Positions 17,619-27,119 are shown, counted from the stretch's first letter. The stretch: DNA of 64,000 nt from Komarekiella atlantica HA4396-MV6 (GCA_019359395.1 JAHHHK010000005.1:248001-312000), one strand, 5' to 3'. Translations and numbers: made by a program. Notes: generated from the sequence alone by a model not told the origin.

Positions 17619-18323
17619 ATGAACCACAAGAACAATTCCTCAAAATGGCAACGCCTGCAAGAAGTTTTAGTAACCACTTTGTTAGGAGAGATTCCCAGTA
17701 TTGCCCTAGGAGCAAAGTTACGCAATTTGGGATATCGTAGTATTTTCGCTCAGGTAGGTAGCCCCGTTTATATTCAAAATGGCGTAGAATTTATGGGAAC
17801 TTCTTGTATTGAAATTGGCAATGGTGTATATATTTTCAAAGGTGTAAGGATAGATGGAAAAGGACACCAAAATAACTCTATTATTTTGGGAAATGGAGTA
17901 GCGATCGAGCGGAATGTTGATATTGGGTGTTTGGAAGACACTTGTATACACATTGATGATGACACCTTCATCGGGCCAGATGTGTGTATTGAAGGGCCAG
18001 GAGATATTAAAATTGGTAAACACTGTATGATTGCTGCCCACTCAGGGATATATGCCAATAATCACAATTTTGCAGATCCAATTGAGCCTATTAAATACCA
18101 AGGTGTTACTCGCAAGGGAATTGTAATTGAGGATGACTGTTGGTTAGGGCACGGAGTAACGGTATTAGATGGCGTTAACATCGGCAAAGGTAGTGTTATC
18201 GGTGCTGGAGCAGTTGTCAATAAAGATATTCCTCCCTTCTCTGTAGCTGTAGGTTTACCTGCACGAGTAATCAAAAACCGAAGTAGTAGGGATATCACAA
18301 AACTCCAGATTGAAAAATCGTAG
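17619..18323 (+). CDS. Hexapeptide-repeat acyltransferase
   Basis: The 234-residue protein is a left-handed beta-helix acyltransferase: from about residue 50 it shows recurring I/V-G-x-x hexapeptides (CIEIGNGVYIFKGVRIDG, IHIDDDTFIGPDVCI, IKIGKHCMIAAHSGIY). The likely catalytic histidine lies in the ANNHNF loop. The closing block WLGHGVTVLDGVNIGKGSV and GAVVNKDIPPFSVAVGLPARVIK is typical of WbbJ/maltose O-acetyltransferase-like enzymes. These use acetyl-CoA to modify sugars of surface polysaccharides. No polysaccharide cluster surrounds it, so its substrate is unknown. Confidence 0.85.
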   Translation: MNHKNNSSKWQRLQEVLVTTLLGEIPSIALGAKLRNLGYRSIFAQVGSPVYIQNGVEFMGTSCIEIGNGVYIFKGVRIDGKGHQNNSIILGNGVAIERNVDIGCLEDTCIHIDDDTFIGPDVCIEGPGDIKIGKHCMIAAHSGIYANNHNFADPIEPIKYQGVTRKGIVIEDDCWLGHGVTVLDGVNIGKGSVIGAGAVVNKDIPPFSVAVGLPARVIKNRSSRDITKLQIEKS

Positions 18324-18775
18324 ACTTACAGAGGTTTTTAATTGAGTAGACTTGCTTGTAGGGTGGGCATTGTGATGCGAACCCTACTATATAAAAATTG
18401 GGCACTGTTCTGTGCAAATTAAATGTGTTATGGTCTAGCAGCGATGTCTGAAACACAAGCCACTTTATGTCTAGACTGGGAAACCTCTATCGTCATTTAA
18501 CGTCACAAGAGTCACTAGTCCACAATTTTGTTAAAGGCATCTACAAGTTAGACAACCCACGCACAGCGCCCAACAAAAGCCAAGCATACATTAGAACCCT
18601 ATGGATTACTGCAAGATAGTTACCTAAGCTCACTTTTGAGCGAAGTGAAGGGTTCTCCTCTCTCATTGGAGTCCTCCAAAAAAGGGACAAGATTTGGGTA
18701 ATATAAAGGAGCTATCTTTTCTGTATTGCAGAAATTGAGAGAAAGCTTCTTTTTGACACCCTTGGGGATATTTCT
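18324..18775. other. Intergenic region upstream of psbI
   Basis: No gene is seen. An inverted repeat gtagggtgggca / gaaccctac lies at about 18359-18389 and may terminate the acyltransferase transcript. A dispersed repeat copy (family A) lies at 18441-18474. The psbI promoter should be in the last 150 bases. Confidence 0.5.
18441..18474 (+). repeat. Short dispersed repeat, family A
   Basis: Begins gcgatgtctgaaacacaagc and ends atgtctaga; a diverged member of the family also seen near 5821, 6763, 11240, 24789, 43049 and 58557. Confidence 0.5.
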
Positions 18776-18892
18776 ATGGTGACTTTAAAAATCGCTGTTT
18801 ATATTGTTGTTGCCTTGTTTGTGGCTATTTTCGTCTTCGGATTTTTGTCGAATGATCCAGCTCGTAACCCAGGCCGCCGGGATGCAGAGTAA
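18776..18892 (+). CDS. psbI: Photosystem II reaction centre protein I
   Basis: This 38-residue protein has the PsbI pattern: [20 protein letters not shown], then [19 protein letters not shown] single transmembrane helix is followed by the conserved SNDPxRNPxR stromal/cytoplasmic tail. PsbI binds next to D1 in the photosystem II core and helps early assembly. The length is exactly that of other cyanobacterial PsbI proteins. A gggga-type ribosome site lies about 10 bases upstream. It is easily missed because of its size. The gene stands alone between a hexapeptide transferase and a DUF3769 gene. Confidence 0.95.
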   Translation: MVTLKIAVYIVVALFVAIFVFGFLSNDPARNPGRRDAE

Positions 18893-19250
18893 AAAAACGA
18901 CAAATAATCCGCGACTGCCGACGGAAGGCGGAGTTCCTAGACGCCACACTCACTTGCTATTCCTACTCCACAAATTCTCTTTGGGGTATGAGAAGGGATT
19001 AGCCCAAAACTAGACGTCACTTACTACTATCTCGGCGTCTAAAACTCTCGAAGGCGAGAGCAATACAGTGGCTCAGGAATCCTCCAAAGTTTGGAGCAGC
19101 TTTTGCCGCTCCAACTTCTTTGCACAATGCAGTATCCTCCTTCGGATAGCTTGTTGCAGGTAGGCAGAAGGCGAAAGTTTGGAAGGTAAAGTCTGTAATT
19201 TATCCTTCCGGTGGCCACTTGGCTGTTTGTTAGCTCGATTATGTTCAAGT
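18893..19250. other. Intergenic region between psbI and the DUF3769 gene
   Basis: A short hairpin (ctctcg-aagg-cgagag, about 19047-19062) may be a terminator or repeat. The rest is repeat-like, with ctcctccttcgga-type words. The frame of the downstream gene stays open back to a TTG at 19179, but no coding similarity is apparent there. Confidence 0.45.
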
Positions 19251-21863
19251 ATGCTTCATCCAGTTCTGCCGCCCGATCCGCCTCTCCTCCTCGAATCTTT
19301 ACAACCTGCAAATCCCATATCATTTGCTAGTGAGACAAAGTTTACCTCAGTTGGAGAAGCTGAGGCTGGGACACAGGGAAACAAAGACAAATCTAAGCAG
19401 CAAAAAGATTTGCCTCATTTGGCACCTGTGAGCAACACAGGAAGTTACCGTCTGTCAACTCCCATAAATGCAACTCCAGATGACTCGGTAGTTGCCGAAA
19501 TCCTATCTGCACCGAGCACCCCAGAAACCTTTGCGCCAGAATTTTCCCCCCTCACTACCTCTGAGAGTGCAGCACTTTTGGGAAAACCAGTGACAGTTGG
19601 TTATCCCATGCAGGAGGTTAAAGCTTCTAATTTTAATGAAAACAGTAGCCTAGATGCGCCGCCAGTTGCTCCAATCGTCACTAACAGCAAGAAGTCATAC
19701 CAGCCAGAAGCGCAAGTCTTAGCTGAGAAATTAACTCAAGCAAAACAGCATGATGTTGCTGGACAACAGTCTCCGAGAAAAATCACTCTCTCTGGAACTG
19801 CTATCGATAATGCACCAAGTTCTCAAGTAGTCAAAAATACTCTAGAATTCAAGTCTCGCAGCCCTACAAACCAGCCCTCAACGCCCATCACCATAGAATT
19901 CAATTCGCAAATATCACAAACTCAAACGCCAACTCCTGTACAGCAGGATGACAATACCAATCAGCCACAAAATCAACCACCTGGTACATCAGCACCTATT
20001 AACATACCAGCAACACAAAGAGTTGTAGAAGTAACATCGGATCGCCAGGAGTATGACGAGCAAAGACGAATTATTACAGCTGAGGGTAATGTGGTGGTGC
20101 GGTTTGATGGGGCGGTTGTGGATGCCGATCGCCTGCAAGTAAATTTGGACAACTTAATTGCCGTGGGCGAAGGCAATGTAGCCTTGACAAGGGGCGATCA
20201 AGTGTTGCGGGGACAACGCTTTACTTATAACTTTATTCAAGATAGTGGGGAACTGTATAATGGTGCGGGCGAGATTTACGTACCCACAGCGCAAACAGAT
20301 TTTGCTTTCTCTGGCACAGATGTAACTGCGAGTGGAGTTCCAAGGCGTCCGCCGAGCGATCGCATTAGAGCCAATCAACCTCTTTCAGGTGTGAGCAGTC
20401 CCGGAGGAATTGATTTTGTGTTAGGTGGTCAGCCAGACGCGAGAAACGTTCCGCCACCAAAAGCCGGGGGTGTAGTAAATCGGCTGCGGTTTGAAGCTCA
20501 ACAAATTGATTTCTACCCGCGAGGCTGGCAAGCTAGGAATGTGCGGATCACCAATGACCCCTTTTCGCCTCCAGAACTAGAGATCCGCGCAGATAAAGTC
20601 ACTGCAACAAGAGAAGCCCCCTTAGTAGACCGGATCACCACGCAGCGGCAACGTTTAGTATTTGACCAAAATCTTACCGTACCCATCCCAGTGGATCAGC
20701 AGACCCTCGACCGTCGAGAACGGGAAGTTACCCCCGCAATCGTTTCCCCTGGCTTTGATGGAGATAAGCGGGGTGGTTTGTTTCTTGAGCGTGGTTTTTC
20801 ATTAATCAATACAGATCAAGCAAGCTTGACTATTACGCCTCAATTTTTTGTGCAAAAACTTGTGCAAGAAGGCACTAGTGATTTAGCTGCGCTTTTGGGT
20901 GCGAAAACAAAACTGAATGCTGTTTTGAGTCCAACAGCTGTACTTCAGGGTTCTGGGGAATTAACCAGTTTTGACTTGAATAAGGTGGACGAGAATCTAC
21001 GGGCAAGTTTGCGATTGCGCCAGACATTAGGCGCTCCCAATCCTCATATATTGAATTTAGAATATAGCTACCGCGATCGCCTCTACAATGGCACTCTAGG
21101 TTTTCAAACAGTCCAGAGTAGTCTTGGCGGCGTAATTGCCTCTCCAGTGATTCCTTTAGGTAATAGCGGTATCAATCTCAGTTACCAAGGAGGCGCTCAG
21201 TACATTGAAGCCAACACAGATCGCCTCGACTTGCTAGAACCAAACCGGGACAATGATCGCATCTCCCTAGGTCGTGTACAAGCCAGTGTTAGTCTCAATA
21301 GTGGCCTGTTACTGTGGCAGGGAAAACCATTAGCACCAACTGCCACAGAGGGATTACGATATACAGCCACTCCCGTTGTTCCTTATTTGCAAGCAGTTGC
21401 CGGTGTCACGGGCACGAGTAGTTATTATACCAATGGTGATAACCAAAGTACCCTCATTGGTACAATCGGCTTGGTAGGACAGGTTGGTCATTTCTCTCGA
21501 CCGTACTTAGACTATACCGCCTTTAATATCAGTTATTCCCAAGGTTTCAACAATGGATTATCGCCCTTTTTGTTTGATCGCTCTGTTGATAACCAAGTAC
21601 TAAGCGCTGGCATCTCGCAGCAAATTTATGGGCCATTTCGCTTAGGGTTTCAGACATCAGTTAACTTGGATACAGGTAGAGAGAGCAGCACTGACTACTT
21701 TTTAGAATATAGCCGCCGCACCTATGGCATTACTTTACGATACAATCCGGTGCTGGAATTAGGTGGCTTTCTCATCCGCATTAGTGACTTTAACTGGAGT
21801 GGAGGCACAGATCCATTTTCTGAAGTTAGGCCAGTTGTGGGTGGTGTGCGACAGGATAATTAG
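19251..21863 (+). CDS. DUF3769 protein, LptD/OstA-like outer membrane protein
   Basis: The product is about 870 residues. After a low-complexity Pro/Ser/Thr/Gln-rich region (residues about 1-250), residues about 255-370 form an OstA-like beta-jellyroll segment (VTSDRQEYDEQRRIITAEGNV, shown in part, then NVALTRGDQVLRGQRFTYN). The remainder, with many Gly/Asn/aromatic beta-strand patterns such as LNLEYSYRDRLYNGTLGF, matches DUF3769, a cyanobacterial barrel predicted in the outer membrane. By analogy with LptD it may take part in LPS transport or assembly; this is family inference. The ATG at 19251 (MLHPVLPPDPP) is favoured over an upstream TTG at 19179. Confidence 0.82.
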   Translation: MLHPVLPPDPPLLLESLQPANPISFASETKFTSVGEAEAGTQGNKDKSKQQKDLPHLAPVSNTGSYRLSTPINATPDDSVVAEILSAPSTPETFAPEFSPLTTSESAALLGKPVTVGYPMQEVKASNFNENSSLDAPPVAPIVTNSKKSYQPEAQVLAEKLTQAKQHDVAGQQSPRKITLSGTAIDNAPSSQVVKNTLEFKSRSPTNQPSTPITIEFNSQISQTQTPTPVQQDDNTNQPQNQPPGTSAPINIPATQRVVEVTSDRQEYDEQRRIITAEGNVVVRFDGAVVDADRLQVNLDNLIAVGEGNVALTRGDQVLRGQRFTYNFIQDSGELYNGAGEIYVPTAQTDFAFSGTDVTASGVPRRPPSDRIRANQPLSGVSSPGGIDFVLGGQPDARNVPPPKAGGVVNRLRFEAQQIDFYPRGWQARNVRITNDPFSPPELEIRADKVTATREAPLVDRITTQRQRLVFDQNLTVPIPVDQQTLDRREREVTPAIVSPGFDGDKRGGLFLERGFSLINTDQASLTITPQFFVQKLVQEGTSDLAALLGAKTKLNAVLSPTAVLQGSGELTSFDLNKVDENLRASLRLRQTLGAPNPHILNLEYSYRDRLYNGTLGFQTVQSSLGGVIASPVIPLGNSGINLSYQGGAQYIEANTDRLDLLEPNRDNDRISLGRVQASVSLNSGLLLWQGKPLAPTATEGLRYTATPVVPYLQAVAGVTGTSSYYTNGDNQSTLIGTIGLVGQVGHFSRPYLDYTAFNISYSQGFNNGLSPFLFDRSVDNQVLSAGISQQIYGPFRLGFQTSVNLDTGRESSTDYFLEYSRRTYGITLRYNPVLELGGFLIRISDFNWSGGTDPFSEVRPVVGGVRQDN

Positions 21864-21893
21864 TATGGGTTAAAGGTACAAAAGACAGAACAT

Positions 21894-21922
21894 GTAGAGA
21901 CGTTGCAATGCAACGTCTCTAC
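21894..21922. repeat. 29-bp near-perfect palindrome
   Basis: The arms gtagagacgttgca and tgcaacgtctctac meet around one base, 30 bases after the DUF3769 stop. An almost identical copy lies at 61072-61100. It is a dispersed palindromic repeat that could also terminate transcription. Confidence 0.75.
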
Positions 21923-22063
21923 CAAAGGATTTGTTGCAATCATTAATTGAATTGGTATTAGTTTTCCATTCGCTAGGGCTTAAGTTGACACGTATGAGCG
22001 CTGTCTCACCGCCTTTTGGGTATCTACGGCAGCCACCGCTCAAATTTCTTTCTGTGGTTAGTT

Positions 22064-23596
22064 TTACCTTGGCCGTCCCAATGTCGTAATATAAATAACA
22101 GCTTCATCAGTAGGGATACCCAAAACTTCATTTACTTGGTCATCAAAGAAGCCACCGATACCACTGACGCCGAGATTCAGGCGCGTTGCAGCTAAATTCA
22201 GCCGTTGCCCTAAATGGCCAGCATCCATATGTAAGTAACGGTAAACGCGATCGCCGTACTGAGCGATCGCTGATTTCAGATCAGATGTATGAAATAGTAC
22301 TGCTGCTGCATCTCGACCTAATTCTTGCCCCAAGCAGAGGAAATGCAATTCTCGCCGGAAATTTTTAAAGCGAATTTGTCGCAATTCTTGCGCTTTTGGT
22401 GCGTAATAATAGCATCCGGCCTCCAGTCCTTTCACTCCGCAGACAGCAATAAATGTCTCGATTAAATTTAGGTCAAAGTAATCTGGAGAAGTATCTAAAC
22501 TTTGGTCAATATAATTTTGTGGCTGATAAGTAAAATCAAGTAAAGACTTGAGTTCATCAAAGGTTAAATCATCACCATTGTAAGCGCGGGTAGAACGACG
22601 CTTGTACATGTTAATTTCCAGTTCTGACAGCTTTTCTCCCCAGTACATGGGGGTGGTGACGGTGGGAATTTTTAGACAGAAAGGAAAATTATATTTATCC
22701 TCTAAAGATTTTTCTTGTTTGACCGTTGGTAAATTGAGCTTACCCGTTATTCCGGGTTCAATCTGGGTGTGCTGATGAAAATATGTCAGCAATTCACCAT
22801 CAGGGATTGGCGGATAATTAGTTTGGGTGGCAGAAGGTAAAGCAGTACATCCCAGTGGGAGATTTTGTTTGATATCTAACAAGTCTGCCAGAGGTAGAAC
22901 AGCGATCGCTCCTTCCTGTTGCGGATCTACATAAAGCAGCTCATTTACCGATTCATCCACAAAGCCGCCAATTAAATGGGGGCGATAGTCAGTAATCGCG
23001 CCAGCTAACTCGATATTACCCAACAGATGTCCTGTATCTAGAAAAATCCGACGGTAAGCCCTATCTTCATAGCGCCACGCTGAACGATAGAAAACCGCAG
23101 TGACAATAATTGCTAATTGGGTATTTTCTAGGGCGGGATGCCAGAAACAGGCTGCCTGTAGAGTTTGCCAAACATCACTTTCCCAATAATGCATCAGAGA
23201 ATGAGTCCGACACTGGTAATTATACAGCCCAGGTGGTAATAACGGTGTTCCACGGGAAACTACATACACCTCGGCAGGGTACAGCCCACCTGCACTCGGA
23301 GCAGCTCGTAAATACACCGCACTTCCCATAGAAGGCATTCTTGCCGTTAGTCCATAACTACGAAATAGCAGTTGTGATAATCTTTGCCACCATTGAGCAT
23401 CTTGGTTATTAGTAAATGCCTTTTGTTTTTCTTGAATATAAGGTTTGAGGTCATAAGTAGAGCCAATTTTGTACTCTTTAAAAGGTACTGGCTGCTTAGC
23501 CCAGTCTAACCTCTGATTTTTAGAGGCAAGAGTCTCAGGATCATACTTAGTACGTTCGTGGTAATACTGAGCAATTGATTGATGTATTTCCGGCAT
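22064..23596 (-). CDS. SagB/nitroreductase-family protein with two domains
   Basis: The 510-residue protein holds two nitroreductase-like FMN domains in tandem. Domain 1 (about 40-250) has RAAPSAGGLYPAEVYVVSRG and DTGHLLGNIELAGA; domain 2 (about 320-510) has MYKRRSTRAYNGDDLTFDEL, GLEAGCYYYAP and MDAGHLGQRLNLAATRL, ending in the IPTDEAVIYITTLGRP block. SagB-type enzymes oxidise azolines to azoles in peptide natural products, but many stand-alone cyanobacterial members have no such partner. No YcaO protein or precursor peptide is seen nearby. The ATG at 23596 is preferred to a TTG at 23668. The natural substrate is unknown. Confidence 0.8.
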   Translation of the reverse strand: MPEIHQSIAQYYHERTKYDPETLASKNQRLDWAKQPVPFKEYKIGSTYDLKPYIQEKQKAFTNNQDAQWWQRLSQLLFRSYGLTARMPSMGSAVYLRAAPSAGGLYPAEVYVVSRGTPLLPPGLYNYQCRTHSLMHYWESDVWQTLQAACFWHPALENTQLAIIVTAVFYRSAWRYEDRAYRRIFLDTGHLLGNIELAGAITDYRPHLIGGFVDESVNELLYVDPQQEGAIAVLPLADLLDIKQNLPLGCTALPSATQTNYPPIPDGELLTYFHQHTQIEPGITGKLNLPTVKQEKSLEDKYNFPFCLKIPTVTTPMYWGEKLSELEINMYKRRSTRAYNGDDLTFDELKSLLDFTYQPQNYIDQSLDTSPDYFDLNLIETFIAVCGVKGLEAGCYYYAPKAQELRQIRFKNFRRELHFLCLGQELGRDAAAVLFHTSDLKSAIAQYGDRVYRYLHMDAGHLGQRLNLAATRLNLGVSGIGGFFDDQVNEVLGIPTDEAVIYITTLGRPR

Positions 23597-23764
23597 ATTA
23601 ATTTCAATATCCTTGGGATGTCCTTTTTTTTGATCTTGGCATTCATCAGCCTCATTATTTCGTGTCAATTAGTACAATCGTCAAAGTCACAAAGTGGTAA
23701 TTGGTAACGAATGAACTGGGACTGGAGGAGTGGGGGAATAACTACTGAACTTTGACCCTTGTAC

Positions 23765-23814
23765 AGACGCGATTAATCGCGTCTCTACCCTCGCGATTAA
23801 TCGCGTCTCTACCC
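23765..23814. repeat. Tandem palindromic repeat
   Basis: The perfect 20-bp palindrome agacgcgattaatcgcgtct (23765-23784) is followed by a second copy of its core (cgcgattaatcgcg, 23792-23805) with ctctaccc spacers. It lies between the divergent SagB-like and hydrolase genes. Confidence 0.75.
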
Positions 23815-23889
23815 TTGACTTCTCTTCAGCAAGAGAGTTTTTTCGCAGTACCATAAGCGCAAAGCTATCTCTTTACGGGTGGACTTGCA

Positions 23890-24729
23890 ATGATGCCTGT
23901 ACGTCAAACTTTATCAAAGCCTGATATCCAACTTTCTTATTTAGAGTGGAATCAAGGTCAAGAACCTTTACTACTGTTGCATGGTTTAGCTGACCATGCC
24001 CTAGTGTGGTCTAGCTTGGGAGATTACCTGGCGGCAGATTACCACATAGTTGCGCCGGATATGCGCGGTCATGGCGAAAGTAGTAAGCCAATAAAAGATT
24101 ATAGTTTTGAGAGTGCGATCGCAGATCTTGAAGCCCTAATGAATCATCTGGGATGGTCTTTTGCCCATGTTGTCAGTCACTCATGGACAGGTAAATTAGC
24201 TGCTATCTGGGCCAGGAAAAATCCAGAACGCTTGCGGAGTATGATTCTGGTCGATCCGATTTTCATTTGGAAGATGCCTAGCTTTTTGAAGGTAACTTTT
24301 CCGATGCTGTATCGCCTTTTGCCTTTTCTTAAAAGCATGGGCCCGTTTGCTAGTCAAGAGGAAGCTGAACAACAAGCGCAGCAATTAAAGCAATATCAAG
24401 GATGGAGTCCTTTACAAAAGCAAGTCTTTGAAGCGGGAATAGAACAAAAACCCAACGGTAGTTGGGGTAGTAAATTTACTTTTGCTGCCCGTGATGGGAT
24501 TTTTGAGGAAGTCATGCAAGTGCCTGGTTTTACAATTCCCCTTAACACTCCTGCTCTCTTCGTGCAGCCAGAACGAGGTCTGAACCGCCAAGATTGGCAA
24601 CTCCAACCCTATAAAACTTATCTGAAAAATTTACGCCTCTGCCAAGTTCCTGGTAATCATTGGCCCTTTTTGACGCAACCAGAAGCATTTAACCGGACTG
24701 TAGCGGCTTTCTTGGCAGAACACACTTGA
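23890..24729 (+). CDS. Alpha/beta-fold hydrolase
   Basis: The 279-residue protein has the alpha/beta-hydrolase layout: an oxyanion-region LLLHGLADHALVW, an early acidic turn APDMRGHGESSKP, and a nucleophile-elbow SHSWTG in HVVSHSWTGKLAA, where the usual first glycine is serine and the last is displaced. The C-terminal GNHWPF supplies the catalytic histidine. These enzymes hydrolyse esters, epoxides or similar bonds; the substrate cannot be read from sequence. It stands alone downstream of a tandem palindromic repeat. Its length is normal and no key residue is missing apart from the altered elbow glycine. Confidence 0.8.
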   Translation: MMPVRQTLSKPDIQLSYLEWNQGQEPLLLLHGLADHALVWSSLGDYLAADYHIVAPDMRGHGESSKPIKDYSFESAIADLEALMNHLGWSFAHVVSHSWTGKLAAIWARKNPERLRSMILVDPIFIWKMPSFLKVTFPMLYRLLPFLKSMGPFASQEEAEQQAQQLKQYQGWSPLQKQVFEAGIEQKPNGSWGSKFTFAARDGIFEEVMQVPGFTIPLNTPALFVQPERGLNRQDWQLQPYKTYLKNLRLCQVPGNHWPFLTQPEAFNRTVAAFLAEHT

Positions 24730-24788
24730 GAAAAATCTCATTATTATTTGGACGGGATTACTGAACAGGAACAGAAGAATGAAGATGA

Positions 24789-24819
24789 GCGATGTCTAAC
24801 GACGCTATATGTCTACGCT
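24789..24819 (+). repeat. Dispersed repeat (family A) at the kinase 5' end
   Basis: Begins gcgatgtctaacgac and ends gtctacgc, matching the family near 5821 and 58557. It supplies an ATG (24792) in frame with the kinase, so the longer reading of that gene is likely repeat-derived. Confidence 0.55.
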
Positions 24820-24845
24820 CTCCTTCAAGTACGGATAAGCCAGTC

Positions 24846-26573
24846 ATGAGCCTTTGTATCAATCCCGTTTGCCCTAAACCAAATCACCAAGATAATGATA
24901 AAAACCGCTTTTGTTTAAGTTGTGGTTCCCAGCTGGAATTATTAGGGCGCTATCGGGTAATGCGCCTGTTAAGTGACAAAACAGGCTTTAGTAAAGTTTA
25001 TCAAGCATACGAACAAGATACACCTAAGATCCTCAAGGTACTCAAGAAAGAACTATCAAGCAACGCTGAAGCAATAGAACTATTTCAACAAGAGGTAACT
25101 GTGCTGGGAAAAATGGATCATCCCGGCATTCCTAAAATGGATAGTTACTTCCAGTATCAAACCCGAAATGGTTTTGTGTTGCACTGCATTGTAATGGAAA
25201 AAATTGACGGGCTTAACTTAGAACACTGGCTCAAGCAACAGCAGAATCATTCTATTTCCCAAAAACAAGCTATAGCCTGGTTAAAACAGTTACTAGAAAT
25301 TTTAGATTCAGTCCATAGCCAGCAGTGTTTGCATCAAGATATTAAGCCATCTAATATCATAATTCGTCCTCTTCCCAAGCAAAGTTTGGGGGAACTAGTA
25401 TTAATAGACTTTGGCACTGCCAGAGAAATGGTCAAATCATACCCAACGCAACTTAGTAACTGTAAAGGTATGACAGCAATTATGTCATCTGGGTACAGCG
25501 CTCCAGAACAAATGAGCGGCCAAGCTGTCCCTGAATCAGATTTCTTTGCTTTGGGACGCACCTTTGTGTTTTTACTAACGGGATATCATCCCTTGGATAT
25601 GTACGATATCCAACACAATTTGTTGCACTGGCAAAATCATACTATTAACATCTCACCTTTGCTTTTGAATTTAATTGATTGGCTAATAAAACCTGAGATA
25701 GCAAACCGTCCCGCCAATGCTCAGAAAATTTTGCAGCTTTTAGAAGAAATTGAACACAAATTAATAGAAAATAAATCTGAAGTTGTTAATAGACAAGAGA
25801 GTCCAAAGATTGAAGATTTGACATTAGTAAGTAATAATAAAACTTTACTATCCCAACAAAATCAGCTAGATAAAGTGCCATTAGCTTCAATTTTTACAGC
25901 ACTTCTAGTAACTTTAGGATTAGTTAGTTTAATGGCTTTAACGCTGTGGCACACGAAGTTAACCTCAGACCCAAACTATGTGCAATCTCCAACAATCAAA
26001 GGTAAAGTTGATTATTTCCCTTATGAAAAAGGTAGAGACAGTCAGGGAAGAATTGCCGAATTTAATATAGCTGTTTTATCAGTAGAATATAAATGGCTAC
26101 TGGGTAGCACTTTCCAAGTTAAATATAATGATCAAATTATTAGTCTGGAACTTTTAAACTTGAATATAGAACAAGAAGAAATACAGAAAGTCATGAAAAA
26201 GCCTAGTGAAATTATTTCTGTAGGGACAGCTTCTTGTAAAGGTGATATAGAACTTGAACAACGTATAGCTTTAGAACGTTCGCGACAAATACAATTTTTA
26301 GCAAAAAAGCTATTTAATAATACACCAAGTGTCAAAGGCTATCGTTTATTAAATTTGGGTCAATTCCAGCGGAATAATTGTCAAGCCAGCCAGGATTTAA
26401 CTGCATATCAGCGAAGTATTATAATTATTGGTGTCAAACAAAAGTCAGCAGATGTAATTCTGGATGAAGCACTGCGAAATAGGTTAGAAGAGAAGCCGTT
26501 TGCTGATTTTAGGTTAGAAGATTATTCTTTAGGTTCAGCAGAAAAGTTTAAAACAGTCCCAAGTAATTTATAG
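24846..26573 (+). CDS. Ser/Thr protein kinase with zinc ribbon, non-RD
   Basis: From the ATG at 24846 the 575-residue protein starts with a four-cysteine zinc ribbon (CINPVC then CLSCG), then a kinase domain at about 35-300 (LKVLKK lysine, LIDFGTAR metal site, SGYSAPEQ activation segment, FALGRTFVFLLTG). The catalytic loop reads HQDIKPSN: the arginine of the usual HRD is glutamine, so it is a non-RD kinase. The glycine-rich loop (SDKTGFSKVY) is weak. One transmembrane helix (about 360-380) follows, then a C-terminal domain rich in charged helices. It is probably membrane-bound with an extracytoplasmic C-terminus. An earlier ATG at 24792 lies in a dispersed repeat and is rejected. Confidence 0.85.
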   Translation: MSLCINPVCPKPNHQDNDKNRFCLSCGSQLELLGRYRVMRLLSDKTGFSKVYQAYEQDTPKILKVLKKELSSNAEAIELFQQEVTVLGKMDHPGIPKMDSYFQYQTRNGFVLHCIVMEKIDGLNLEHWLKQQQNHSISQKQAIAWLKQLLEILDSVHSQQCLHQDIKPSNIIIRPLPKQSLGELVLIDFGTAREMVKSYPTQLSNCKGMTAIMSSGYSAPEQMSGQAVPESDFFALGRTFVFLLTGYHPLDMYDIQHNLLHWQNHTINISPLLLNLIDWLIKPEIANRPANAQKILQLLEEIEHKLIENKSEVVNRQESPKIEDLTLVSNNKTLLSQQNQLDKVPLASIFTALLVTLGLVSLMALTLWHTKLTSDPNYVQSPTIKGKVDYFPYEKGRDSQGRIAEFNIAVLSVEYKWLLGSTFQVKYNDQIISLELLNLNIEQEEIQKVMKKPSEIISVGTASCKGDIELEQRIALERSRQIQFLAKKLFNNTPSVKGYRLLNLGQFQRNNCQASQDLTAYQRSIIIIGVKQKSADVILDEALRNRLEEKPFADFRLEDYSLGSAEKFKTVPSNL

Positions 26574-26648
26574 CTACAGTTTCATAAAGAAAGTAGTAAA
26601 CACATATCGTCCCTCAAGCGATCGCTCCTTTAACCATAAACTACTAAA

Positions 26649-27032
26649 GTGGTCATCTACTTCTCTACGACAGTACAACGAGCATTACAAATCCTCCGCG
26701 CCAATGAGCAATTAAGCCAATTAGAAACTGTCATGGCTTTTTTTGCTACTTTCGTATTAGATAGCGCTTTAGTTCAGCAAATCATGAGGTGGGATATGGC
26801 AATATTACATGAATCTCCTTGGTATCAGCAAATTTTAAAAGAGGGCGAAGAACGAGGACGGCGAGAGGAGATGCTGTCAGGTATTGAACTTGCTTTAGAA
26901 ATAAAATTTGGCACAGAGGGATTACAATTGATGCCAGAAATATCTCAAATTTCGGATTTAGATAGATTAAAAGCAATTCAGCAAGGAATTAAGAACATGA
27001 AAACTCTAGATGAATTGCGACAAATTATTTAA
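26649..27032 (+). pseudogene. C-terminal fragment of an Rpn/transposase-like nuclease
   Basis: The 127-codon frame resembles only the C-terminal part of Rpn-family (PD-(D/E)XK, recombination-promoting nuclease or 'DUF4351-type') proteins: the block LETVMAFFATFVLDSALVQQ, then MRWDMAILHESPWYQQIL, then the charged GEERGRREEML and a helical tail ending LDELRQII. The nuclease domain that would precede it is absent, and the start is a weak GTG. It is therefore read as a truncated relic, although the fragment itself is free of stops. Confidence 0.6.
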
Positions 27033-27060
27033 TTTAATGGAACTTCTTGGAGTTGGGGAA

Positions 27061-27119
27061 AGCGTGAGGTGGGATATGTCAGTGTTAGAGAAATCTTTCT
27101 TGTTTCAGTTTTTAATTTC
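27061..27119 (+). pseudogene. Short second Rpn-like remnant
   Basis: Bases about 27065-27110 encode RWDMSVLEKSFLFQFL, which parallels RWDMAILHESPWYQQIL of the fragment just upstream (26786 onward). The nucleotide match (gaggtgggatatg) shows a partial duplication or the debris of a second copy. Confidence 0.5.
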
